64,000 nucleotides of DNA from the NCBI GenBank assembly GCA_949318235.1, contig OX439135.1:18244296-18308295 (forward strand). Reading direction: 5' to 3'. Every line of letters begins with the position of its first letter. The first letter of the stretch is position 1. Positions 40,701 to 51,605 of this stretch are shown here, one piece after another. The notes beneath the pieces were generated by a model. It did no database searches, was not told the origin of the DNA, and was given only the letters and a program-made list of their open reading frames with translations. The DNA is from Ecdyonurus torrentis (taxonomy: Eukaryota > Arthropoda > Insecta > Ephemeroptera > Heptageniidae). A program made the translations under genes and the position numbers.

Positions 40701-43700
40701 TTTATTTTTTTTTTGCTTGCCATTTTATTGTGTTATCGTGCTATACACCAATCCCAGTCCAAGTCAAGACATTGTCTTATCGACAGGTAAGGACTTTCCA
40801 ATTGATGGAAATGCACACACGTGTTTTATACCTGAAAACCTTGCAGCTCCGAGCGCTCATTGGCTTAGGTGAAGTAACTTGACTAACGCGCGGGATAATT
40901 TTAAAATCTGTTATATATAGAGTAATTTTTGTCTGTTTTTTATTCATGCATTCATTTATTAAAAGTTCATCCATAATGTCTTAAATAAAGGGAATTTTAA
41001 GTCTAGTTTACTTTCATTTCCGATGTTGCTTGCTTTAGTAGACATAGAAAATAGGCCATTGCAAAACCCAAAGCGAAGGTTTTCTAATTGTAATGTGATT
41101 TCCGTTTACGGATGATATCAAAGGTTAATTATTAGTTATTACTTATTAGTGCGTTATTACACTATTATTTATTTTTCTTTATTTAACGAAGAAAATATTA
41201 CCACTAATATACTTTTTTATATTTAATGAAAAAACCTCTAGATACATATTCCACTGAAAGAAAGAACTAACTTGAAACCTTATGCAGCTTCGATAGGAAA
41301 AATTATAAAATCTCAGTTTAAGTGGAATATAAGTATTTGTGAAGTAAATAAATGCTCAAATAAGATAAAAGTAAGTTGATTTTATTAAAAAAAAAATGTT
41401 GTAACTAAGGCAAACTAATTTATTCATAAAATTTTATTTTTTAATTCAAAATTTTTATATATTTATGAATTAGAAATGAAATTATAATAATATCCATGCA
41501 TGTCAAGTATTAGCTAGCTGTCTTTCCCACAGTCATTTTTAGTGACGGCATTGAAATTCGTAATATTTATAATGTGAATAGAGAAATATGAAAAAAGATA
41601 AATTATAGTAGTTATTAATAAAGTTTGATTTTTTTTAATATAAGTCACATTTATCCTTCTTTTAAGTACGTTTTAATTATTATTATTTTTTTTTACAAAA
41701 ACAGAACCTAAACTTGAAACAAAATTATATAATACTTATGAAAAAGACTACAAATTATGTAATAATTTTTTTTTCAGAACGTTACATTTAACTTAGAAAA
41801 TATAATAAAATGTAAGTATAATTTATAATTGTTGTCAATTTAAAAAAAAAAAAACTTATTTTTTTATTGCATTTCTAGTGACAACAAACGAAAAAAAAGG
41901 TTTTATGCATACAGGATGTGCAGATAAATTATATTTTCTCAGTAATGTAAAGGTAAGAGTACTATTATTTACTACTACTACTATAAATACATACATGAAT
42001 TAAATATAATTATTCTTCCAATCCGCATAAACGCAAAAAAATTAATACTAACATCAATGCAATAGGTAGACATATACCCTAGAACACAGGTATTAGTTAT
42101 TATACTACAATATAACCTAATGTCCTAATACAGGTGCACTGTGCCACAATAAAGGTGTGACTCACTTAGATTAAGTGGTATTGTATAGTTTTATAACTAC
42201 CTGTTCCATATTCAAGTGTACCTATTGTAAAATACAGGTTCATGTACCTGCCATTAGTTGTAATTTTTTTTCGTGTACTTTTTATAAATGGTGATATCGA
42301 TTACCTTCAATTTGGTGTATGTTTAAAGTTAACCTACAGCCGTCAAACTATTTCCGATTTGTGTTTAAAGGCATTCTAAATGAAACATTTGCTAGAATAA
42401 AAATGCTAAAACTAGATTAGTTATAGTAGCATCTCATAGAATGTATAATGGAATACTCTTATTGACTGAACAGCTATTTGAGACTGCCTGTAAGCAATTT
42501 TTCTCACAGCCACTTCTGTTTCAACGTATACTGTGCATGCGTATATAGTATGTAGAAATGGAAGTAGATGTGACTGAAGTCACTCAAAGTCAGCCTCAAA
42601 ACCGGTTGTTCCTTTATGAGTCAATAAGAAAAACGATTAGAAAAAGATCCACATAATGTAGATAATTTCAATGTGAGAAAATATATTATTTATATTACAA
42701 TGTTGTTATGAGTTATGACTTATCATGATGTTGCAGATTCAAGCTATGGAATTATGGGAATCATGTTGTTCACTAGGAATGGTACCAGCTGTATTTCAAA
42801 ATAAAGAAGACCTTAATTGTTTATATAGTGCTTATAGAGAAGCAGCGTGTAAGTATATATTTTTTAGAATTATATGTTCAGCATTTTCTTTTCTTTCTTT
42901 TTTTTTTGTCACTTTTCACTTAAAAATGACAAAAGTTAAAAAACAAAAAAATTATAAAATCACTAATGGAAAAATGAAAATTAACTCAATGAAAAAATTA
43001 TTTATTTTGTAATATATTGAGTGCATAAATTTACTCAAAATGCCAAAAGAGGAAACCACGTGATGGTAAAAGTAAGAGAAAACTTTGGCCACTTATGTTG
43101 AGTGTTTATGTTTACTGAAAATGCCAAAAGAGGAAACCACGTAACGGTAAAAGTGGGAAAAAAGCAGGGGTTCGGACCCGGATCCGGACCCGGACCCGGG
43201 TCCGGCCAAAACCCTATATTTTGGACGGGTCTTTCGGAACCGGGTCCGCGGACCCGAAAAAAAAATTAACGGGTCCAGACCCGGCTCCGCGGACCCGAGA
43301 AAAAAATTGACGGGTCCGGACCCGGCTCCGCGGACCCGAAAAAAAAATTGACGGGTCCGAACCCGGCTCCGCGGACCCGAACTTTTAAAAAAAAGGGTCC
43401 GAAAACCCGGACCCAACTTTGAAAAAAATGACTAATGAAAAAATAAATGAGATAATGTTGATCAGAACAAACACATTAAATAAAAAAATGACTTGTGTTG
43501 TAAATCAAAATTGTGATTTTGTCTATTAATATATTTTTATTACTATTGTTTTAAATATTATGTCTGACTAAAAGCTTGTGATATTAGCTATTATAGATTT
43601 ATGTGCATAGAATATGACTGACATGCTGTTTTTAAACAGAAATAAATAACACTTTGTTAAAGCCTTTGTCAACTTACTTTTTTATCATTTTAGAATACTA

Positions 43701-46700
43701 GACTGATTATTACCATACCTTATTATCCATGAATTAGACACCATCACGTTGCGTTGATTTTGTATTTATTTTCGTTTATTTTACTTTTTGCGGTTCTATC
43801 ACGTATCTGACGTCACACTGTACCACCGCCAATCACAGTCACCGCTCTGGTCACGTGATAAATTTAAGCCCCTCCCTCAAGTTCTTTACCCCTATCACGG
43901 CCCCATCGGTACATTGTGACGTCAGATACGTGATATAACCGCAAAAAGTAAAATAAATGAAAATAAATACAAAATCAACGTGATGGTGTCTAATTCATGG
44001 ATAATAAGGTATGGTAATTATCAGTCTAGTATTCTAAATGATAAAAAAGTAAGTTGACAAGGGCTTTAAGTGGAAACAAAAAATCAATAAAGCATATTAT
44101 ATACTGAAAAAATATTTATTTGTCATTCTATCTAAAAAAAAATTGTACATTCTTTTTTAGATTCACAATCTCAAATTAATTTTAAAGTTAACTTTACAAA
44201 TTTATATGATAACCTCGGATCCGGACCCGGACCCATATGAAGATTTTGATCGGGTCCGGAGCCGGGACCCGGACCCGAAAAAAAATTGAAGGGTCCGGAC
44301 TCGGCTCCGCGGACCCGAAACTTTTTTTAAAGGGTCCGGACCCGGCTCCGCGGACCCGACAATTTTTTTTCAGGTCCCGGACCCGGGTCCGCGGACCCGA
44401 TAATTTTTGTGACGGGTCCGAACCCCTGGAAAAAAGTTCACTGCAACAGCAATAAAAACTGGGCCTGAGCTACCTCTCACTTTTAACATCACGTGGTTTC
44501 CATTTCCGGCACTTCCTTTTTCTGTTTTTTTTTAGAGTGTTTTTATTCACAGAAATCCTAGACATAACATTTGTAATTTTTACTTTAATGACTGTAGTGC
44601 ATAATTTTAACCTTTAAAACAGCACCAAATACATAATATATTTTTTGACTACAATTAAATATATTAACTTCCAGTTTTTGTTTTCTAGTATCTGGAAAGG
44701 TGTTGTTTTCTGGTCTAAAATTATTTCTGACAAACTACATTGACTGGCATCTTGACTACAATTTCACTTCATGTCCTGACAATTTAGAGTTGCCTGCAAG
44801 CATGTGGTCTCCCTCACAACCTGACAACCACAAGGGATTAGAGACGTGTTCTGCTCTCATGCTTGACTTGAATGTCAGGAGAAATGTTGGCTACCATGAT
44901 GTCGCGTGCAATCATAAACTGTTTTTTATGTGCGAGGTACTAATAGTTATAGCTTTTATTTGTATTGTAAAAATAAAAAATATTCATTGAGTTATTTTAC
45001 GTAAAGGAGTAGTCAAAAATAGCTTTTTTTTATTGTCCTAATCATGTTATGATACTTTACGAAAACGCAATCTCAAAATTTTTATTATTAACGCACTAAC
45101 AATTTTCTAGCCATAACTGGCAATGAGTTATATAAAAGCAAGTTGATGCAGTAACGTAGGTTAGGGGTTGCTAAACGGCTTTTGCTCTTACAAACAGAAC
45201 CCCTCTTCCATTGTAATCTATAACCTCTTGTCTATTTGTTAATATGTGTTTTCTTTTATATTATTTAATTATTTATTGACGAAGGAGTTTTTCTGATAAA
45301 GGTGTGAGATCACTATAGTGTATACTGTATACACATTTTGCCTTTTTCTCTTCACCCGTTGGGCTACTTACTTGTTGTTTTTGTATTTTTTTTCTTTTTC
45401 TATATGTACCACTCACAATTTAAACCCAATAAAGAACCATTATTATTATACGCTAGCTTGGCACGAGCTGGAGTAATTCTTATCTTTGCATAATTTATTT
45501 TGTTACATATCTCTAGCCGTACAAAATCAATTTTTATACGAAAAATATTACGTCAAATACCGAGAGCAAAAATAAGAGTAACTCACGCTTGCGCCCAACT
45601 AGCGTGAGAGCAAATGGCACATGTGACGAGCAAAAAATTGAAAAAAAAAAATAAATAAATAAATAAATAAAAAAAAAAATTTAAAAAAAAATTATATGCA
45701 TATATAGTATTATAAATTAAAAGGAAATGTGAATGTATAAATATTATGATTTATTGCGTATTATTGGATAACATTATTGTTTTCTGTTTGCAGTTCTTAT
45801 TTTTTCTTTGCTTATGTATTTTTCTCATGTAATGTTGTGGTCAAGGTTTTGTAACATAGGGCTGTCAAGCCCTCACAACGCCTTAATAAAGTTACTTATT
45901 ATTATGTTCGGGGTCACTAAAGTGTTTTTGCTCTCACAATCAGCGCGTTATTAATTAAAATTATGAGATCGCGTTTTCGGGAGGTTAATTAAAATGATAT
46001 AAACTATTTAAAAATCATTGTTGACTACCCTTTAATCACATTTACTAAGCTAGTATTGCCGAGTAATGAAAGATCATTGAATCTTAACTTTATGCTCATT
46101 GACGCAGAGCATTTAGTTTGTGCATTACATCACAAAACAAAACACCTAATGGGATTTACATAAATAACATTAGTTTGTCTCAAAACCCAACTATAGCTCC
46201 ATAGCAGTTATCAGAAATTTAAAATATATGCAACCTGCACAACATATTTATACTAATTTTAGCATGTTTCTGATATCAAAAATACGAATTGTCACGCAAA
46301 TTGCATACTTTACAGTAATTTCACGTTTTATCGTGGGGCTATATTAACATTTTGGTAAAAATTGTAAACAGTTTTTATGTTCTTATTTCCTCGTGTTTAT
46401 TCATTAAAAATCACACATTGTTTTATGTGGTATATATGGCTTAAAGTCTTTAGAAAATTTAATTTTTTTTTCAGGTACCTTATAATAAGTCAGCTGCTCC
46501 AGTTAGTAGTAATAGTACTGAAAAAACTTTCAATGAAAAAGCATCAAAATCTGACAAGACAACAACAGTATCAACAACAGAAATAGAAGTACAAACGGAA
46601 GCAACGTTACCTTCAACCACCGAGAGTAATAAAATATCAGGAATTAAATCTCTATTTAGCAACATAAATAATACAATTAAAAATAATAGGTTTAATTTTA

Positions 46701-46714
46701 AATTAAATTTTTGA
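29337..46714 (+). CDS. Secreted protein with three C-type-lectin-like domains, 18 exons
   Basis: Exons: 29337-29432, 30821-31054, 31566-31682, 31871-31931, 32081-32157, 33014-33125, 33641-33876, 34562-34693, 34849-34876, 36065-36135, 37579-37690, 38604-38836, 41242-41370, 41778-41811, 41879-41952, 42737-42848, 44689-44936, 46475-46714. The total, 2346 nt, is one frame: 781 aa. Residues 1-32 hold the signal peptide (a second in-frame ATG is at 29,370), 33-110 a Ser/Gln/Lys-rich linker. CTLD repeats: about 170-311, 365-503 and 558-702. Residues 703-781 form a Thr/Ser-rich tail. Each repeat has a C-x-KHY-LM strand, a YCCSLGM-PA helix with E-C, a loop with QPN or QPD, and a final CE/CQ. Repeat 1 lacks the inner Cys pair; repeats 2 and 3 have it. 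C-C spacer exons precede the repeats. Sugar or other ligand unknown. Weakest joins: the donor after GTG at 32,157 and the donor GTATTC at 34,877. Reading through the latter gives a stop at 34,905 and a one-domain protein of 373 aa. Confidence 0.82.
30304..30446. mobile_element. Foldback in CTLD gene 1 intron 1
   Basis: Arms atagccccgcaaa...tcatcctgcgagatatgcaac and gttgcatatctcgcaggatgatc...tttgcggggctat, with a loop of about 55 bases. No coding content; an antisense open frame across it is an artefact. Confidence 0.75.
31163..31312. mobile_element. Foldback in CTLD gene 1 intron 2
   Basis: Arms cagaaggcccgcgtacaaaa-ggccctcggacaaaa and inverse ttttgtcgtaaggcctttt-gtccgcgggccttctg. GC-rich against an AT-rich background. 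Open frames on both strands across it are mirror artefacts of the palindrome. Confidence 0.75.
32521..32833 (-). mobile_element. tRNA-derived SINE (minus strand, CTLD gene 1 intron 5)
   Basis: The head, read on the minus strand, has a box A (TGGTCTAGTGG, 32,824-32,814) and a perfect box B (GGTTCGATCCC, within 32,780-32,770). A unique body and an A tail follow (T run at 32,523-32,556 on the plus strand). The same element lies on the plus strand at 35,344-35,690. RNA polymerase III promoter elements, lack of an open frame and the tail define it as a SINE. Confidence 0.85.
33128..33634. repeat. (ATTC)n microsatellite forming almost a whole intron
   Basis: About 127 ATTC units with one interrupted unit (ATTCAATC at about 33,427). 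The donor (CAG|GTATTC) is one base before the tract and the acceptor (cattttttag) directly after it. The intron, 515 bases, is thus more than 98 percent repeat. Long His-Ser-Phe-Ile frames across it are not coding. Confidence 0.97.
34057..34357. mobile_element. Family G MITE, uninterrupted copy
   Basis: Starts tatagaccccttgcacatcc and ends gtgcaaccggtctata, with inverted ends. Matches 25,425-25,885 without that copy's insertion. Lies in CTLD gene 1 intron 7. Confidence 0.7.
34969..34974 (+). terminator. Possible internal poly(A) signal for a short CTLD isoform
   Basis: AATAAA 64 bases after the stop (34,903-34,905) reached if exon 9 is read through. With it, the first half of CTLD gene 1 could end as a 373-aa single-domain protein. 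Confidence 0.35.
35344..35690 (+). mobile_element. tRNA-derived SINE (plus strand, CTLD gene 1 intron 9)
   Basis: Box A TGGTTTAGTGG (35,353-35,363) and box B GGTTTAATCCC (35,397-35,407, one change from consensus) are followed by a body matching the inverted copy at 32,521-32,833 (tgtttccactgtttcctcag, ctgaggtttagtcaaagc). The A-rich tail is interrupted. A 106-codon frame over it is chance. Confidence 0.87.
36961..37297 (+). mobile_element. MITE family A (CTLD gene 1 intron 10)
   Basis: Starts aatagaccagaagaaaac, ends gtggtctatggctttaa. Internal cagtgatcagaaaatttc matches the family. Confidence 0.82.
38330..38480 (+). mobile_element. Family H MITE fragment left of CTLD exon 12
   Basis: Contains aaatgacgtcacgggtagtt, tatgcatgtgggcata and acaatgtcctcttttaga. 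The inverse of these blocks, in the same order, lies at about 39,883-40,070 beyond exon 12. Confidence 0.6.
39033..39358 (+). mobile_element. MITE family A (CTLD gene 1 intron 12)
   Basis: The best-preserved ends of the family: TTAAAGGCATAGAAAACATG and inverse (agttttctatgcctttaa). Confidence 0.85.
39883..40070 (-). mobile_element. Family H MITE copy right of CTLD exon 12
   Basis: Contains tctaaaagaggacattgt, ttatgcccacatgcataa and cttgtgacgtcac, the inverse of the blocks at 38,330-38,480. It also has its own smaller palindrome (aagtcgcgaaatgacgtcac / gtgacgtcacttcgtgactt). Confidence 0.6.
40071..40451. mobile_element. Foldback MITE family B (CTLD gene 1 intron 12)
   Basis: TTAAAGCCCTTGTCAATTTA to acaagggctttaa, TTAA at both ends, arms with acaccaacacgttgatttt and its inverse. 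Confidence 0.9.
42030..42277. mobile_element. Family D element (CTLD gene 1 intron 15)
   Basis: Matches the 23.2 and 26.1 kb copies (aataggtagacatata, gaacacaggtatta, aaaggtgtgactcactta, tcgtgta at the end). Confidence 0.65.
42461..42625. mobile_element. Foldback MITE family C (CTLD gene 1 intron 15)
   Basis: Ends attgactgaacagct... and ...ggttgttcctttatgagtcaat; inner part agtcagcctcaaaacc. The left end has decayed more than the right. Confidence 0.75.
43020..44540. mobile_element. Layered palindromic composite with GGACCCG arrays
   Basis: Three shells sit in CTLD gene 1 intron 16. Outer: gaggaaaccacgtgatggta repeated as gaggaaaccacgtaacggta on the left, inverse (catcacgtggtttcc) on the right at about 44,488-44,510. 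Middle: inverted arrays of GGGTCCGGACCCGGCTCCGC-type units (43,171-43,420 and 44,216-44,427). Core: a complete family B MITE (43,657-44,069). The arrays are far more GC-rich than anything else in the window. Gly/Pro/Arg-rich frames over them are artefacts. The outer arm sequence also occurs as its own palindrome at 54,290-54,470. Confidence 0.75.
43657..44069. mobile_element. Foldback MITE family B (core of the composite)
   Basis: TTAAAGCCTTTGTCAACTTA to gacaagggctttaa; arms nearly identical along their length. Confidence 0.9.
45000..46470. other. Intron 17 of CTLD gene 1
   Basis: No exon seen. Contains retroelement-tail-like sequence ending gccttaataaagttacttattattat (about 45,880-45,903; cf. 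25,770-25,803), a copy of the gctctcac / gcgtgagagc pair, and a family A MITE (about 46,120-46,444) ending 30 bases before the last exon. Confidence 0.45.
46120..46444 (+). mobile_element. MITE family A, diverged copy
   Basis: Recognised from atcacaaaac...tgggatttacataaataaca, cagttatcagaaattt and the end gtggtatatatggcttaaag. The left end has decayed. Confidence 0.7.
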
Positions 46715-47710
46715 TTTTAAATATTTTGTTTATATCACTTATTTTTGTATGGGTTACAATATTAATGCCTCATCGTAAAAATGCTTTCTTTCATGTTTGA
46801 GTTTCAAAAGTTTCAATTAGGTTAGGAGATCTGATTGTTTATGTTATAGTTAATATTTATGCTAAATATATACTCACCTCAAAAAGCCTGAGCTACCTGC
46901 CGTTCAACCTTTTATGGTATTCCCCAGCCGCCCCACTGTGAAATGCTTGCGAGAAAATGGGTGTTACATTAGTGGTAAATTGATAAATCGGTTGGGGTTT
47001 TTTGAGTCGAGTATAGTATTATATTATATGCTTTGTTCATATTTTTAAACATATAACAGCATAAATTAGGTAAATTATTATATCCGTATATTAATTATAA
47101 TATAAGCTAAAAGACTCTATACCAAGCAGTGATATTTATATTGTATTATAAAGTCGTAATTTGACGTACCATCAAAAAAAAAGTTCTATAATAAATGTAT
47201 ATGTTAATATTAAAAAAAAAAAAATTGCCAACAGCATGCAATAAGATGTGTAATTTTAGGTTTAATATGAGTTGACATTTAAAATAAACAAAGTAATTCA
47301 ATATTCTAATATTGTTATTATTTTTAGTTGCAAATCCCTATTTACTATACATAAAATGTATGTGTTATTGATTAATTTAAAATTCAGATGCATAAATACA
47401 CATTTAAGAAGGAATCTAAGCAATGGAACAACAAAGAAAATATTCCTCGTAACAACGCGATGTAAATAGGAGGTTTTTAAGTTTTTTTGAAATTTTTTTA
47501 CAATTTAAAATTTTTTTATCTTGCACCACATTAAAGGAAATCTTTGAACATAACTATTTAATTATTTACTAAAAGTTTTCGCCCTTAAAATTATGTAAAT
47601 TGAGGATTTAACGTTTTTTTTATAACAATTAAAAACATTTAGTCGATATTATCTAAAAGAAGAAGCCGTTAAAAAAGTTTGCTTTACGGTGTATATACAA
47701 CAGTGAATGC

Positions 47711-49620
47711 TATGTTCATTGCTAATGATATGTGTGTATATTGTGTATTATTGACAATGTCCTAGGATTTATGTAACTCGACATGGAAGGTTTGGTGGCG
47801 TCGTGATTATACATGAAATTCTGTGCTAACATAGATTAGAGTGCGGGCGGTGGGAGTGCGCCGTAATCATGTTAGTTCCTTCGAAGATGTTGTTACAAGT
47901 ATACGAGTATATCAGCATATCATAAGGGTTGCAAGTAGTAAACTATCGTTACACACGGTGAGAAATATAAGATGAGTGCCAGTCGTCCGGGGTACCAAAT
48001 ACCAGTTCAGGGAGGTTGGCTGGGATGAACACTACAGGTATGGAAACTTCCAAACACAATTTGACAGATGGTAGTAGACAGGGGATGGTAGGAAGGTAAA
48101 AACTGTTGCTACATCTCACTGATGACAGCTAGTGTATAGCACACGACACTGTTGGGTGGACAAATTGTTAGTGGCGATGGAACTCAGGTGCAGTATATCT
48201 GCCTTATATCATTGGGTTAGCTGTAGTACACTCTGCAACTTGAGCATTTCTTTTTACGTCAATTTACGCTAGCAAAAAATAAGTGAAGAATGCTCAATAA
48301 TTAAAAATGTGACTTTCATTTTTTGGAAAAATAATTGTTGTTATACAGTTTTTTATTTATTTAAATCTCTACTTTTTAAAAAGCGTTTTTTTTTTTAAAT
48401 ATAAAGTTTATTGACAATTTATATATTTTTTTTATATCAAATTAATGATTAAATTTTTGACATTTTCTTTTCTGTTTTTAAAAATGTGCTTTGTGATTTT
48501 TCTATAATAAAAGTAGATAGTAGTAGATAAAAGAAATGATAATAAGCAAATGACATTAAGGTTTCACCACGTGGGAACCACTTGTAACCCAGCATTTTTC
48601 AAATTAAAAATGCAGTTTGAGCCACACGTTGCGGGGCATCTAAGCCGTGATGGACACGATAGCATAAGTAATCCTGATGTGTTGCACTGGAATCCTAAAC
48701 ACGTTGTTTTTGATGTCCGAGAAGAAAAAATCTGGTGGAGTGAGGTCTGATGATCTCAGTGGCCAAGCTGTGGGTCCATATCTCGGCCATTCCAGCCTTT
48801 GTTTACATTAAAATCTGGCACAATCGAGAGTTTTTTTCACCAAACATAAACTCTAACGCTAATTACTGATTAAAGTGAAAAACCACTTGACATCTTTTCT
48901 GTGAACATGTGGAAAAATATCAAAATTTGTGCTTTTAATTGATATATAACAATTTGGAATTATGTTATATTTAATAATAATGCTCGAATAATTTCTTGTA
49001 TTTTATTTTTTTATCCTCCCTAAAAAAATGAATTTTTTTCTTTTCACTTATTTTTTACTAGCGTTCATTGACGTAAAAAGAAATGCTCAAGTTGCAGAGT
49101 GTACTACAGCTTACCCAATGATATAAGGCAGATATACTGCACCTGAGTTCCATCGCCACTAACAATTTGTCCACCCAACAGTGTCGTGTGCTATACACTA
49201 GCTGTCATCAGTGAGATGTAGCAACAGTTTTTACCTTCCTACCATCCCCTGTCTACTACCATCTGTCAAATTGTGTTTGGAAGTTTCCATACCTGTAGTG
49301 TTCATCCCAGCCAACCTCCCTGAACTGGTATTTGGTACCCCGGACGACTGGCACTCATCTTATATTTCTCATCGTGTGTAACGATACTTTACTACTTGCA
49401 ACCCTTATGATATGCTGATATACTCGTATACTTGTAACAACATCCTCGAAGGAACTAACATGATTACGGCGCACTCCCACCGCCCGCACTCTAATCTATG
49501 TTAGCACAGAATTTCATGTATAATCACGACGCCACCAAACCTTCCATGTCGAGTTACATAAATCCTAGGACATTGTCAATAATACACAATATACACACAT
49601 ATCATTAGCAATGAACATAT
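47711..49620. mobile_element. DNA transposon relic with long inverted arms
   Basis: The left arm (47,711 to about 48,290) and right arm (about 49,045-49,620) are near-identical inverse copies of about 575 bp; for example tcctaggatttatgtaactc matches its inverse at 49,550-49,569. The roughly 750-bp interior holds a decayed transposase fragment (48,645-48,804, minus). The length of the arms is unusual for a mariner-type element, so the arms may be a duplicated flank rather than true terminal repeats. Confidence 0.7.
48645..48804 (-). pseudogene. Transposase fragment (mariner/IS630-type DDE domain)
   Basis: The minus-strand reading includes WPRYGPTAWPLRSSDL followed by TPPDFFFSDIKNNVF. This fits the widespread insect transposase pattern WP-RSPDLTP-DFF-WG-K--V, whose second D is a catalytic-site residue. 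The frame has a stop a few codons upstream (before CKQRLEW) and ends in TAG shortly after. It is a short relic with no autonomous activity expected. Confidence 0.7.
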
Positions 49621-49758
49621 CTCTCACTATTAGATATACACAGCAAGCTATATATTTACGGCTTCTCCTGCTAGCAAAACCGACGTATTGATTTGGTCTG
49701 ATATAAAAACTGATTTAAAAAAAAATTGATTCAAAAAACTCTTTAGTATGTATTCTAA

Positions 49759-49793
<35 letters not shown>

Positions 49794-50025
49794 AATAATT
49801 ATGAAAATTTTTAATAGCACGCAATTATATTTGATTATAGGATTCAAGTTCATTTGCTTGCAGAACAAACTACCAGTAAATAGAAATTAATCTTTTAGAG
49901 ACAGAGAGCGAGAAAGAGCGTTTCTAACATTTTTTTGTACTTTAATTTCTCTCTCTCTCTCTCTCTTTCTCTCCCTATCTATCTCTCTCTATCGTTATCT
50001 TAAACTCTATGATTATAAGTTTGAA
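49067..50025 (+). repeat. Segmental direct duplication, unit 1
   Basis: About 960 bases repeated at 50,640-51,605, offset about 1575. It includes the right arm of the inverted-repeat element plus roughly 400 bases of flank (ggcttctcctgctagcaaaac, the A run, the ctctctctttctctccctat tract). Differences are few: small indels and substitutions. Confidence 0.85.
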
Positions 50026-50639
50026 AATTAATATTTAGTAAAATTTTAACATTAATGTCAGTACGAATGATATAATATTACCTTCTACACATTACCTCTT
50101 TTTTAAAAAAGATTAATATAAAAAATTCCAGTTTTATGTTATAATAATTAATAATTTTATTTAGGCTTTGTGAGGGCTTATCACATCCTTTATTTTTTAT
50201 TTACTTAAACTAATTATTGATATTTATATGTATACTAGCTTTTTCAGATATTTTATTTGTTAAGCATACACAATTGGTTAAATACGTAGAATATACATAT
50301 TTTATTTAAATTTGTACTTGTTATCAAGATAAAGTAGAATTTTTTAAAACTTTTTGTGACTATTTCCTTTCCTTTTTTTCCCTCTTATATAGGTAAATTG
50401 TAATTTACAGATAGTTACGTTACAATTCTTTAGTAAATACATAATTAATGTTCATAAAAAAGCCATATATCAAACAAAGTAAAAAAATATTTTTACAGCA
50501 CATATTTATTTAAAAAAAATTATGTTCCCAAAAAAAAAAACTTATTTATATACTTATTGAATTTATATTTTTGCTTTACTACTATTTATTATACTTTCTT
50601 TGTTTCATTTTTTAATTCTCGTTTGTTAACATCATTTTC

Positions 50640-51335
50640 ACCTACGTAAAAAGAAATGCTCAAGTTGCAGGGTGTACTACAGCTAAACCAATGATATAAG
50701 GCAGATATACTGCACCTGAGTTCCATCGCCACTAACAATTTGTCCACCCAACAGTGTCGTGTGCTATACACTAGCTGTCATCAGTGAGATGTAGCAACAG
50801 TTTTTACCTTCCTACCATCCCCTGTCTACTACCATCTGTCAAATTGTGTTTGGAAGTTTCCATACCTGTAGTGTTCATCCCAGCCAACCTCCCTGAACTG
50901 GTATTTGGTACCCCGGACGACTGGCACTCATCTTATATTTCTCATCGTGTGTAACGTTAGTTTACTACTTGCAACCCTTATGATATGCTGATATACTCGT
51001 ATACTTGTAACAACATCCTCGAAGGAACTAACATGATTACGGCGCACTCCCACCGCCCGCACTCTAATCTATGTTAGCACAGAATTTCATGTATAATCAC
51101 GACGCCACCAAACCTTCCATGTCGAGTTACATAAATCCTAGGACATTGTTAATAATACACAATATACACACATATCATTAGCAATGACTATATCTCTCAC
51201 TATTAGATATACACAGCAAGCTATATATTTACGGCTTCTCCTGCTAGCAAAACCAATGTATTAATTTCGTCTGTTATAAATACTGATTTGAAAAAAAAAA
51301 ACTTGATTCAAAAAACTCTTTAGTATGTATTCTAA

Positions 51336-51371
<36 letters not shown>

Positions 51372-51605
51372 AATAATTATGAATATTTTTTAATAGCACG
51401 CAATTATATTTGATTATAGGATTCAAGTTCATTTGCTTGCAGAACAAACTACCATAGTAAACAAAATTAATCTTTTAGAGGCAGAGAGCGAGAAAGAGCG
51501 GTTCTAACATTTTTGTAGTTTAATTTCTCTCTCTCTATTTTCGTGTCTCTCTTTCTCTCCCTATCTATCCCTCTCTATCGTTCTCTTAAACTCTATGATA
51601 TAGTT
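50640..51605 (+). repeat. Segmental direct duplication, unit 2
   Basis: Second copy of 49,067-50,025, near-identical over the element arm (gtgtaacgttagtt in place of gtgtaacgatactt, and similar small changes). A short antisense open frame within it is also present, in pieces, in the other arms and does not look coding. Confidence 0.85.

Noticed and set aside
43093..44455. Gly/Pro/Arg/Ser-rich frames (43,093-43,416 minus; 44,237-44,455 plus)
   Set aside because: Both are readings of the inverted GGACCCG arrays and mirror one another.
48550..48750. Plus-strand 66-codon frame
   Set aside because: It is antisense to the transposase fragment read on the minus strand, which carries the recognised motif.
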